Assembly: GCF_932526225.1 (NCBI RefSeq)
Contig: NC_064040.1
Coordinates: 2,641,894 to 2,705,893, forward strand
Direction of reading: 5' to 3'
DNA: 64,000 nt
From: Nematostella vectensis
Taxonomy: Eukaryota > Cnidaria > Anthozoa > Actiniaria > Edwardsiidae
Below, in pieces: positions 47,601 to 56,600 of the stretch; position 1 is the first letter of the stretch, and every line of letters begins with the position of its first letter. The translations under genes were made by a program, and so were the position numbers. The notes beneath the pieces are model-generated. The model was not told the DNA's origin and did no database searches. It saw nothing but the letters and a program-made list of their open reading frames with translations.

Positions 47601-50600
47601 TGGTGAATCGGTCTCTTAATTCCTGTAAAGTTTCACTGCTTTTAAAGTTGCAATTGTCTATGTGGCATAATCTACAGTGGGTCAGAAGTAATGCACAAAT
47701 GGCTAAATCCTGATTTCAGAAAACCATGTGAATGTTCACAAGTACATAAACAAAAATGTTACGACTTTACAAACCTATATTATTTGTTATTGTTTGTGCT
47801 TGTTCAGCCTGCTTATTTCATACCGATGTGTCACTGTGGACTACGACACATGGATTCTCCGAGTGCAACTTTAGTTCGGGTGTATATGTTGTAGTCGGAA
47901 ATGAATGTTAGTCCAAAATAAAAATCTACTAGTCCAAAATGAAACCAAACCAGTCCAAAATGAAATTGGACTAGTCTAAAATAATATGGTTGAATATGTC
48001 AATGATTCTAAAAAGGGATTTTCCCTTTTTGGGGTCTCTTTAAAAAAAATGGGGCTAGGTATTTTTCGGGGGTTAAAAAGTCTTATTCCATTTTGTTTCT
48101 ACTCGCTCCTTTCCACTATCTCTCATCCCTTTTCTCCTTTCTCCCATTCCTTTCCTTTTCACTCTCATTCCTTTCCTGCTTTTTCCTTTTCCTCTATTCC
48201 TTACCTACCTGCCTGCCTACTGTTATAAATTCTATCTTACCTTTTTTTCCAGTATGTGCCACCACTAGGATCGAACTCTCTATCTCTAGCTTGCCAGTCC
48301 GTTACCTTAACCACTCTGCCATCCAGACATTGCGATGGAAGACACGGTTTAGAAACTAATTTTATAACTGTGGCGCCTCTTGGGAAATGAACAACAATAC
48401 AAAACTCCACGCAAGCGCAGTCACCAAAGCGTGTTTGGTTAGCAATGGCTTCTAGCGTCTGTGTCGATGCAGACGATTTCTACTCGAAATTAGAATAATT
48501 AAAGGAAAAAAGTAAGTCTAGCAAAAGCAACACAACATTATACATCTGTGACGAATTTTACGAGAAGGCCAAGCAATGGCTGAAATGTACGACGCCAGAA
48601 AAGAAGAAAGACATCGCACTGTCGGACAATGATAAGTTGAAAATCATTCGCAATAAGTGGAACGTTGACGAGGAAGGAAGAGTCATTGATGCCAAGGGAA
48701 AGTACGTTGTACATAAATCGACCATCCACAATGTCCTCTCGCAAGCTCACAAAGCAATCTGCCACCGAGGGAGGGATAAAACTGCCAAGTATCTCAGTGA
48801 GAATTATAGTAACCTACCTAAACAAATCATAACATTATTTACCTCCATATGCAAATTGCATCAAGAACAAGCCAGCCTCACCAACTATTGCAAGAAGCCG
48901 GTGACAAAACCTACTCAGGCAGATGGATTTTTGAGCCACCTGGAAATGGATTTAATTGATTTTCGTAAGATACCCTGCAATTGTGGACGGAGACATTTAT
49001 GGGCTCTTCATGTTGAAGATAATTTTTCCAAGTACTCATGGCTACTTCCACTGAAAAAGAAGGAAAGTCTTGAAGTCGCCCAAAACATCGAGCCCTTGTT
49101 TTGGCAGTTCGGGTTTCCATGCAAATTGCACACAGATTGGGGAGGAGAGTTTAAAGGGAGCGTTGATGACTTCTGCGCAAAGTTCAACATACCACAAGCC
49201 CGAGGGGCTCCAAGAAACCCTTCTGCTCAGGGACTTGTCCAGAGAGCAAACCGACTAGTAAAGGAGAATTTGTTGAGCCTCATTAAAGAGAAGGGATTAG
49301 CATCAAATGATTGGTGCAAAATTCTGAATGAGGTGGCCTACAAAAAAATATCACTCTTCATCGAGCAATTGGCAAATCGCCCTACGAAGTTGTTTTTGGA
49401 ATCTTCCCCCATAAAGAGAAGGCATTGACCCCAACGAGGGAAATAACCGGTATCCTAAGCACCGTTCAAGAAGAAGGAAACAACGATGATAAAGTCGAAT
49501 CCGTGAGTAATACAGAAGAAGAGCTGGCCACTGTTGAGACAAGAGCCCAAAAACGAAAAAGAAAGAGCGAGACAGTCCCTGAAAGGGCAGCGACATCAAA
49601 AACAGCTACCATGACAGTCAGCACCATAGAAAGCCATAATCAAAATATGGAAGAAGATGAAAGTGGAATCATCATTGAGACAAGAGCACAAAAGCGAAAA
49701 CGTGAAAATGACCAAGTGTTTGAAAACCAGGCAAGTTATAATCGGAAAATGAAGGAAACACGACCAAGAAAGCTAAACTTTCAAGAAAATGATTATGTTT
49801 CTGTAAAGATCAATGTAGTCGATAAAGGTCCGCTACATCCAAACTCCCTTCTTGCTAAGATAATAGAGAAAGCAAATGACAATGCAAGAATTGTCACTAA
49901 ATTTGGTGTGATTGATTCATTAATTTCCCTGAATAGATTGAAAAAAATTGCCAAGCCCAACATAGTCTTTGACTATTCCACAGAGGAATAGCAACCTTCG
50001 CTATGCGCACCTTCAATGACCCACATGACTGTAATGGCTGTATGAATGAGTAGAACGACAGTACCACTTATTATTAGATTCATGTATTCACAACGATTAA
50101 AGCTGCTGTCATCAAATTGTGTTTGTTTTCGTCGTCTTTGTTAGTCGCTAGTTCTATTTTTTTACTTAAAATAACCCTAACCCCACTACTTAAACTAACC
50201 CTAATCCTACTATTTAAACTAACCCTAAACCCACTACTTAAACTAACCCTAAACCCACTACTTAAACTGACCCTAACCCCACTACTTAAACTGACCCTAA
50301 CCCCACTACTTAAACTAGTTAAAAACGAATATGGACTGGTTTGGTTTCATTTTTTACTAGTCCATTTTCATTTTGGACTGACATTCATTATTGACTGCAA
50401 CATATATAACATAGATCAAGAGAGCATAAGAGAGGGACACTTTGGCGCCATGTCGATTCCCATCCTAGCAGTTTTTAGTAACCACCACTCCACCAATGCG
50501 CGTGAGCATTTTTCCTCACTCTACCCCAGCACTTTGGCATTTACACATCTCGTTGTTTGCCGCTGTTTTGTGACTTGAAACCGAAAAAAAACCACCCTAT

Positions 50601-52742
50601 TTGCACTAATAACATCAAAAATTTTGTTCTGCATTCATTAACTTCCTGTAATAGTTAAACGAAATCTGTAAGTTAGATTGATTTTTGTGAATATTCCGGT
50701 GAATTGAAAAGGAATCCAAGAAAAATATATTTCATAAAACTATCCTTGTAGTGAGGGAATGCATTTTTGTGATGATTAATGCCAGTAAAGTATCTGGCAT
50801 AAGTATTAAGTATATTATACAAGCTGGAGTCGGGATTTGAATCAAACGCGGTATCACAGCCATTTTATCGCTTGTCAATATTTTCTTTCTTCTTGACTTG
50901 ACTTCGCCCATCAGACAAACAAAACAGTTAAACTATTCAGGGATTTAGCTTTCTGTAAGTATATTTGCCAATCTTGCTTACTCAAGTTAGACTTGTTTTC
51001 TTCTTCCAAGTTATTTTACATGATCTCTTTTAATTTCTATCAATTTTACAAAACACCCGACGTACTTAATCGATAAAACCAATAATCAATCACAATCAAT
51101 ACCAATCATTAGCAATCGATAACAATCAATCGATTGATATTGGAAATCGATGACCAATCAATAACCAAGGTATTCGTGACCTTGTATGGATTGATATTGA
51201 TTGATGATCGATTTTCATCGATTGAAGATTGATTGTTATTAATTTCCCCTAGATAATAGGGCTTAGGGTGGCTTGATATGTCAATGAAAAATTGCTTGGC
51301 TGGAGATGTCCTTAAAGTGTGATCATTTGTTAATCAGTATAAACCTGTTATTATTTTATCAAAGTTTTACGTTTGTTGCAATACCTATATGCAATGTTAT
51401 ATGGGAATGAGAATAAAATATACATTACGTTATATGATGTGTTCGTGTCTTGGCAAAGCTTTTCTACATAAGCTGCATTATGTAAAGAGTTTTGCTATCA
51501 GTAAAAACATAAAATTGGTACTGGTGATGCTGTGTTTCAGTTATGCAAGTTTGGGTGCGGCAAGATTACAAGAGCAAAATTAAGATCCAGTTCGAGTGAA
51601 CATTTGGATAAACCTAGGTTGCAGAAAGCCGGTTTCTTTTTTCGTAAAACTTTAAAAGTGGTACGAAGTGGTACTTGTGAAATGTGACTGTTAAAAAAAT
51701 AGTTTTGAGCAGCGTTCGTGGATTCGCGAGATGCCCATGCATACTGCCATATCTGTTGATGAGAAAGACCATTCCGATAAAAAAAACTGTAAACTGAGAC
51801 TGTAACTGTAGCTGAATTTTTCGTCGAAAGCCCCTTCATGAGCCGTGATCATTCAGGGGTTGACTAGTGCACCCATATTTCCCTTTTTCTCCGTCAGAAA
51901 AAATAAAATGCCCTGGTAAAATGCGAAAAAAAACTTGTCATCTCTTAAATTCCATAGCCACGAAAAATGCTACGCTACAATCAGTACACCCCCCAAATTT
52001 GGACATTTTTTACCCAGCCAAAAGATTCCTTCGAGATCCCTGACTACCAAACAAAATGTCCGTACCTTAGACTGGGACTGTAACTGTGATGCCTATGCAT
52101 ACATATTGGTGTATGTCCAAAGACCAGGCTAAAGAGCTTTTATCCAGTGCCTCTCAAATACGGCGACACACGTGCAACTCCCCCTGTGGTCTCTGCAAGT
52201 TATCGATGTAAATCGATATCAATCGATGTGATTGGCTGACGATCTTCGTGTGACTTTCGATTGGTCATCGATTGGACAATACCAATCGATACTAGTTAAG
52301 GAACTTTTATCGATTGACATTGATTTATTGATTGATTTCTGATGATCGATTTTCATTGATTAAGTACGTCGGGAAAACAGCAACATGCAAACGGCGGGGG
52401 AGTAGGACAAAATACAAGGAGCAAATCCTCACGCGCAAATAGCCAGGATGGGAATTGACATGGCGCGCGGGTAATAACAAAGTATCCCTCTCTTATCTTA
52501 TGCTCTCTTGCATAGACCAAGAAGCATGTCGAACATTCACTTTATGCATAAGTGTTTCGTACCGTTGACAAGAGTCTGTTTATGGCCGCCACACGCTGTT
52601 CTGCTGATACTGAAGGCATGTCCTGTAGTATCGTCCTGTCCGAAATGCCTTTAGGCGTTCCTTTGCATAGCTCTAGTATTCGGTCCTGTAAATCCACAGC
52701 TTCCACGGCCTCTTGCTTGATAACTATGTCTGCGACCGCCAT
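38677..52742 (-). CDS. POLR3F: RNA polymerase III subunit RPC6 (POLR3F / RPC39), complete, eight exons
   Basis: Exons, all with GT-AG borders and matching phases: 52742-52563, 47306-47236, 46924-46857, 46713-46601, 46460-46317, 45905-45798, 39299-39105, 38754-38677. Total 957 nt, 318 aa (human 316). RPC6 is part of the RPC3-RPC6-RPC7 heterotrimer of Pol III, which helps open the promoter during initiation. Visible parts: N-terminal winged helix (about residues 15-80, ending AAINRLLST), second winged helix (85-145, with GIWIRDIRYK and LESKKLIKAVKSVA), the very conserved VTGGAWYSDQDFE (about 163-175), then EDVWKYITQLGISK and LSVHDIETIL. Cys289, 292, 298 and 309 keep the C-x2-C-x5-C-x10-C spacing of the family's iron-sulfur cluster site. 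The start ATG at 52742 fits a Kozak context (AAGATGG); an in-frame upstream ATG would add an unlike leader. Introns 1 and 6 are very large. Confidence 0.96.
39300..41260 (-). repeat. 63-bp minisatellite built on the intron 6 splice acceptor of POLR3F
   Basis: About 30 copies of a 63-bp unit begin exactly at the border of exon 7. On the minus strand each unit carries TTGATTGACAG followed by GTCTTGCTGTCTC; the real acceptor is TTGATTGACAG followed by exon bases GTTCAGCTGTCTG. Each unit therefore copies the pyrimidine-poor acceptor and apparently the first 15 or so exon bases in drifted form. Units are separated by point changes and a few short deletions (for example near 40080). Frames that stay open through parts of it come from the repeat and are not genes. 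Confidence 0.93.
41261..41910. other. Intronic spacer and probable 3' flank of the nested gene
   Basis: No coding exon or RNA gene is recognised. An ATTAAA on the minus strand (41717-41722) lies about 190 bp after the stop of the nested gene and could serve as its poly(A) signal. The rest is AT-rich unique sequence. Confidence 0.4.
41911..42447 (-). CDS. Small Cys-rich single-pass membrane protein nested in POLR3F intron 6
   Basis: An intronless frame of 178 aa, not assigned to a known family. Residues 1-22 form a signal peptide (basic MLLSRRG, then a hydrophobic run ending DTCA). The ectodomain (about 23-91) has twelve cysteines in two similar halves, each of the form PCY..CC.G.C, resembling the C..C..CC..C spacing of cystine-knot folds. 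Sequons are seen at Asn28 and Asn70. A membrane helix (about 92-111, VIVGSVVAVLGLVVSIAFF) is followed by CCCRR and a Ser/Pro/Gln-rich cytoplasmic tail with QQQPPPG. It lies on the same strand as POLR3F. The orderly signal-Cys-TM-tail layout argues that it is a real gene; a retrocopy or an adhesion or receptor-like role is possible but unproven. Confidence 0.7.
   Translation of the reverse strand: MLLSRRGTVVVFYVVALVDTCALPCFSNSSSSLPCYAATEVCCAGLCITASSCIGFPCYLDSECNPDKANGSALWCCNGQCDTGNCNDMTPVIVGSVVAVLGLVVSIAFFSCCCRRQDRSTTRRPSLTLNQQQPPPGSLSPHTDKYAFARGVQPSYQQNKISETSLCDIFDVQDPPPL
42448..43728. other. Intronic sequence upstream of the nested gene
   Basis: AT-rich unique sequence inside POLR3F intron 6. 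It should contain the promoter of the nested gene just right of 42447, but I cannot identify a TATA box or initiator with confidence. No conserved coding segment or RNA fold is visible. Confidence 0.4.
43729..44419. repeat. Direct duplication of about 337 bp
   Basis: Copy 1 (43729-44065) and copy 2 (44083-44419) lie 354 bp apart and differ at only a few bases (for example GACGAACCC against GACGCACCC). An 17-bp linker separates them. The copies contain no gene. The near identity indicates a recent tandem duplication within POLR3F intron 6. Confidence 0.9.
44440..45840 (-). repeat. Minisatellite of 17 copies of the exon 6 end plus splice donor of POLR3F
   Basis: Copies of the donor GTAC (plus-strand GTACCTTGCT) sit at 44452, 44537, 44622, 44707, 44792, 44877, 44936, 45023, 45110, 45195, 45282, 45370, 45455, 45541, 45625, 45708 and 45794; the last is the real exon 6 donor. 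Each full unit (83-88 bp, varying in a C-run) carries 36 nt of exon coding VWKYITQLGISK, the donor, then about 48 nt of intron with a G-rich tract on the minus strand. The copy at 44877-44936 has lost the exon part. The exon part stays close to the real one, and many units keep the residues YITQLGISK. Confidence 0.96.
47307..47886. other. POLR3F intron 1, unique part
   Basis: This stretch lies between exon 2 and the inserted Ginger-like transposon. It holds no recognisable exon, RNA gene or repeat beyond short low-complexity runs. Confidence 0.4.
48256..48328 (-). repeat. tRNA-like sequence, possible SINE head
   Basis: On the minus strand 73 nt contain an A-box-like TGGCAGAGTGGTTAAGG and a B-box-like GAGTTCGATCC at tRNA spacing. 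It resembles class II tRNAs in the D arm, but the acceptor stem pairs poorly and no clear anticodon arm forms. A tRNA-derived SINE or an old tRNA pseudogene within the Ginger element are both possible. Confidence 0.5.
50167..50322. repeat. 24-bp minisatellite containing CCCTAA
   Basis: About six units of the form AACCCTAAACCCACTACTTA with TTAAACT linkers precede the right end of the Ginger element. Variants have CCCTAACCCC and GACCCTAA. The CCCTAA core matches the animal telomere hexamer but is not itself tandem, so this is an element-internal minisatellite. Confidence 0.75.
50413..52525. repeat. Outer inverted repeat pair in POLR3F intron 1
   Basis: Left arm 50413-50475 contains AGAGAGCATAAG, AGAGGGA, GCGCCATGTC and ATTCCCATCCT. 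The right arm (52443-52525) has the same blocks in reverse complement with small insertions. The pair encloses the better defined transposon at 51056-52373, so it may be an older non-autonomous element that received a later insertion. Exact ends and target duplication are not clear. Confidence 0.5.
51056..52373. mobile_element. Non-autonomous DNA transposon with ATCGAT-rich ends
   Basis: The ends CCCGACGTACTTAATC (51056) and GATTAAGTACGTCGGG (ending 52373) are perfect inverted repeats, and AAAACA flanks both sides as a 6-bp target duplication. Both subterminal regions (51068-51250 and 52200-52360) are dense in ATCGAT, CAATCGA and TCGATTG words in both directions, giving the element strong fold-back potential. 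The middle shows no transposase. A 6-bp duplication is unusual; IS3EU is one superfamily with that length, but family assignment is inference. Confidence 0.8.
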
Positions 52743-53617
52743 CTTGGATTGTTGGTTGGGCTGTGTAGCCAGGCCTACACAGGGTAACCAAGTTGAGGCT
52801 GGTACCCAGGCTACGCACAAACCCGCTTTTCAGCCTACTAACTGTTCTAATAAAATACTAAAACAATAAAACATTATATTAACGTTCTGCACTGCTCAAT
52901 ATCTATTTGGCAAAGAATGCAGCTACGTTCAAAGCAATTCTTTGAATGTTGCAGCAGCTTGATCCATGTAAACAGGTGATTTGTTCCCCTCAAATCGCTA
53001 ATATAGCTCTCGGTCGAGCAGTTTGCGTGAAAAACTGACTCAGCGATGATAACGAGAAACGCCGCTCCTCTTTATTGTCTGTTGCTAAGTATAAGTATGT
53101 TCTATTGCTGTAAAGTGCGCGTAGCATTTCTTATTATTAATATTGTCACTATTTTTAGCCCTTTTTTTACAACTAACCGCGTGCATTTGTATCGTTTTTT
53201 CTCTACTAACTATATGATACGTTCATCACTCATTGCGTTTTGTTGTTATTTGCGCATTGCTCATTGTTTTCTCATTATAACGCCGATTGTTCCTTTTTTC
53301 TCATAATATCGCACACTACCCATTTTTTTTTCTAAATTACCAGCAAGCAATACATCGAATATCTAATAATTTAGATAATTTTAAGCGAAATACAGAGAAA
53401 AAAGGCTTCTGCTAGCAGGGAAGCTTCTATATTACGACGATAAATAACAACTAAACAACTTGTGCAAATTTTAATGGTTTATTTCAGTTCCCTCCTTAAA
53501 AAATTCATTACATAAAGGGATTATAATAAGCGATGAGAGCTAGAACTTCTGTCCAAATTATACACATTACTAATGACAGGTGACTATGTTACAAATGTAC
53601 AAGTGGTGGCACTCGGA
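52743..53617. other. POLR3F upstream region and AK7 3' flank
   Basis: The 875 bp between the POLR3F start codon and the AK7 stop codon must hold the POLR3F promoter and the AK7 3' UTR. Both genes read leftward. No TATA box or further gene is recognised; 53090-53330 is T-rich. Confidence 0.5.
53478..53483 (-). promoter_or_regulatory. Poly(A) signal of AK7
   Basis: AATAAA on the minus strand (TTTATT on +), about 135 bp after the AK7 stop codon; the first canonical signal downstream of the gene. Confidence 0.7.
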
Positions 53618-56600
53618 TTAATCAATTTGTGGGTTGTTCTGGAACAGATATTCCGCCTGAAAGAAAAAATAAATTAAGGGTATTAAATTCAAGCTTCTGA
53701 AAATCAATAGTCAGATTAGATAAGGGTAGGCAAAACGAAAGGTGATAGCGACTATGTGTGGTATAAGGTACTTGTTCCCATGGTAGGCGTACCCACAGTA
53801 AAGGCCTTCTTTTACTTGCAAAGTAAACAGAGACACACTGTGTAAATGAGCATGAATGAGATGCAAGAAGAAAGGAACGGAACTGCGCCTATTTCCTTCA
53901 CCTTCTTTGCTTCCTTCACTAGAGAAAAGCGCAGGTTTGCGGAAGACAGGAAAAGCAAGCTCTTTGGAGTGGGTATATACAGTGTGTTGTGTCAAAATAC
54001 ATGCAAAGTAGCATTGTCCACAAAGCATGCTCACCACGAAGTCTATGGGGTCGTCCGGTCGTACTTTACAGGCCTCAATGAGGCCCTGAGTCAGCGTGGG
54101 CATCACATGCTTCATCAGGTAGTTCCTCAGGGGGATGGACTGGTTTTCAAGAAGTTCTTGCTCCTGTTTCTTAACCTCTTGAAGCCGGACACGCTAAGAC
54201 AAACAAACTGGCAATTAGAACACTCGACGCATAAACCGTACGAACATTTTGACTATTCAGAAATCGTTAAAAATGATTTCTAAAGAACTGGCCACCGCTG
54301 TCATTACTTCGAGGTCATCCCAGACGAAGTTCAAGTTTAAAACTCCTTCATGATCAAAAGTGTTAAGACATAAAAGCATTCTAAAATAAAGAGCGATTGC
54401 TCGCAAGCATTAATCACTGGATATAGCCGATTTATCAAGAGGATAGCCGATGTATCTATGCTAGCGAACGTCCCGTAAAAAATGGCACAAACTTTAGTTG
54501 CCTAACTACTGTAATCAAATTCCGTTTGTTGGGTTTAGAAATTAGCCGTCTACGATTCAACATATTTAGTTAACGGCGGGGTATTGTAGCTCCATGGTCT
54601 AAACTTCATCTGAGGTGTCCAGGAGGTACTACAAATGGCGATCGTTTACGGAATAGCGGATCTCACCCATTCCTCCTCCCTCTGAGCTCGTAGCGCCGCC
54701 TCCTCGGCTTCTCTGCGCTCTCGCTCCTCGCGCTCTTTACGCTCTTTTTCCAGCTGAAACAACAACAAAAATAAAAAAAACTCGTCAGTATCAGAGAACT
54801 TTATTATAATAGAAACGCCCATCAGCTGTTTAATAGTTAGTCCCTAAGCTTTTCGAGTAAGCGTCCCACCCCAGCCCACCCCAAAGTCATATAGGAATCC
54901 CTAACGTCAGCCCCAAACTCTACGTTAGATTTAGACTTGTAACTGTTTTATACTATAATAAATGTCAGCCCCAAACTCTACGTTAGGTTTAGACTTATAA
55001 CTGTTTTATACGAATAAATGTCGGCCACCAAAATCTCTTCCTTACCCTTTTCTCCGTTTCCTTTCTCTCCATCTCTGCAAGCTCTTCTGGCGTCGGTCCT
55101 TCAATCACAATCACTCATAAGTAACCGTCAACTCCTCGACTATCCCCTCCCAAACACGCAGCGTTCTTGTATAATTCAGCCGCATACTTAGGGTACCCAC
55201 TTGGCCGCGAATACTATCCAGTTCCTATACACACCTATAACTGCGCACCCAATTAAGTCCTGGGTACGCGCCTGCATGAAAACCACACGCGGCAGACCTA
55301 TCCGTCTGGGATGTACAGCTTACCGTAATTTCTCGGTTCACCCATCAGCTTCTTTATCTGTTCCACAGTTGCACACATCTTCGGGTCGTTGGAGTCTTGT
55401 GAAATATCTAAACACAAAATACATGATCATTAATACCTTAACATAGAAACACAAGTTTCCTTTCAAAGACTTTGAGAAGGCTCTAGGCTCCAGTGCTCTT
55501 GTTCGACTGCGTAAAGCACGCCGGGAAGAACAGCTTTTCTGCGGAAGAGCGCTCGCAAAGCCTGCTGGGTCCCGAGCATGGATTTCGAGTCAATGCTGTT
55601 CATTTTGCTGCTAGAGTTATTATATAAATAAGGCGATACAAGTGCAAAAAGTTACACGCTTTCCCTACATAATACAGGGCAAATGGGACTTCACACCTTG
55701 ATTTCTACAGAACGTCGCAATAAATACAATGGAAATGCAAATACGTTTGGATGTGGCCCTGAATTCTGTAGTCTAGCAGAAAGGGGCGACTGGGTTTTAG
55801 ATTCGTTGTTTTTTTTATAGAAATGAATGCACATCAAACCTATATTATCAGGGTGGATCTCCAGCTCATCGAAGAAGTTGAGTACAGTCTCGTCTTCGGT
55901 GTTGACAGCGCGGTACTCGGACAGACGACGCATCAACCCTGAGATAAAAATCAGGATTAAACAACTATCAGCAGTAAGAAGGGATGGATATAGATCTTGT
56001 GGCGGCCTGATGGTATATATATATGAAGGAAGTCAGCATATGTCTACCAACCACTTCCTACCCCCACCCCCCCCCCCCCCTTCTGCCAGCCCCAATGTTA
56101 GTAATTGTGAGTCTCAGCGACCACACCCTCTGCTTGGGATCCTAACATGTGTCCTGAGGAAATCATTGTACAGTATGTCTACAACCCCCAATCCCCTCCC
56201 AACACTTGCCTCCCCCCTTTTCCGCCTTTTCACCTCCGTGGTAAACATTCTGTCACTAACCCTCTTCAGTATTGTGAGTCCCAGCGACCACACTCTCTGG
56301 TAGATTCATAACACGTGTCTTGAGAAAATCATCGGATGCGTCTAACGACACCACGACCTCTGCATCAAAGAAAACAAAGAAATACAACAGGTTATTATTT
56401 GGGTAACAGGAATATGGAATATATGACGATTTATGAAAAAGTAGAAAGGTAAGGTTATTAAAAGACATACATTGATGATCGATGATGATTTTCACAGAAT
56501 GACCAAGACCCACCTGGCATTGTTAACTTGTCATAGGCAAGGGGTGACTCGTCTTCTGCCTCCTCGCCTTCTTCAGCTAAAAAAACGCACACATTATTGA

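Larger units (their letters stand above)
47887..50402 (+). mobile_element. Ginger-type DNA transposon, decayed
   Basis: Inverted terminal repeats of about 80 bp begin TGTTGTAGTC (left, 47887) and TGTTGCAGTC (right, reading inward from 50402). Both continue with AATGAATGT, AGTCCAAAAT, ACTAGT and GAAACCAAACCAGTCCA. TATA flanks both ends, consistent with the 4-bp target duplication of Ginger elements, whose termini are TGT..ACA. Between them, on the + strand, lies an integrase-type transposase region (about 48445-49991): an HHCC-like zinc-binding part, then a DDE core with LEMDLIDF and LHTDWGGEF, then a basic, charged tail region. Similar proteins are often labelled KRAB-A domain-containing protein 2-like. 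The coding region looks broken, with about two breaks, so the copy is probably inactive. Confidence 0.8.

Noticed and set aside
50167-50322. Interstitial telomere
   Set aside because: CCCTAA appears once per 24-bp unit and not as a tandem hexamer array.
52742-52820. Upstream in-frame start for POLR3F
   Set aside because: The extra leader has no likeness to the family, and the ATG at 52742 sits in a good start context and matches the human N-terminus position.
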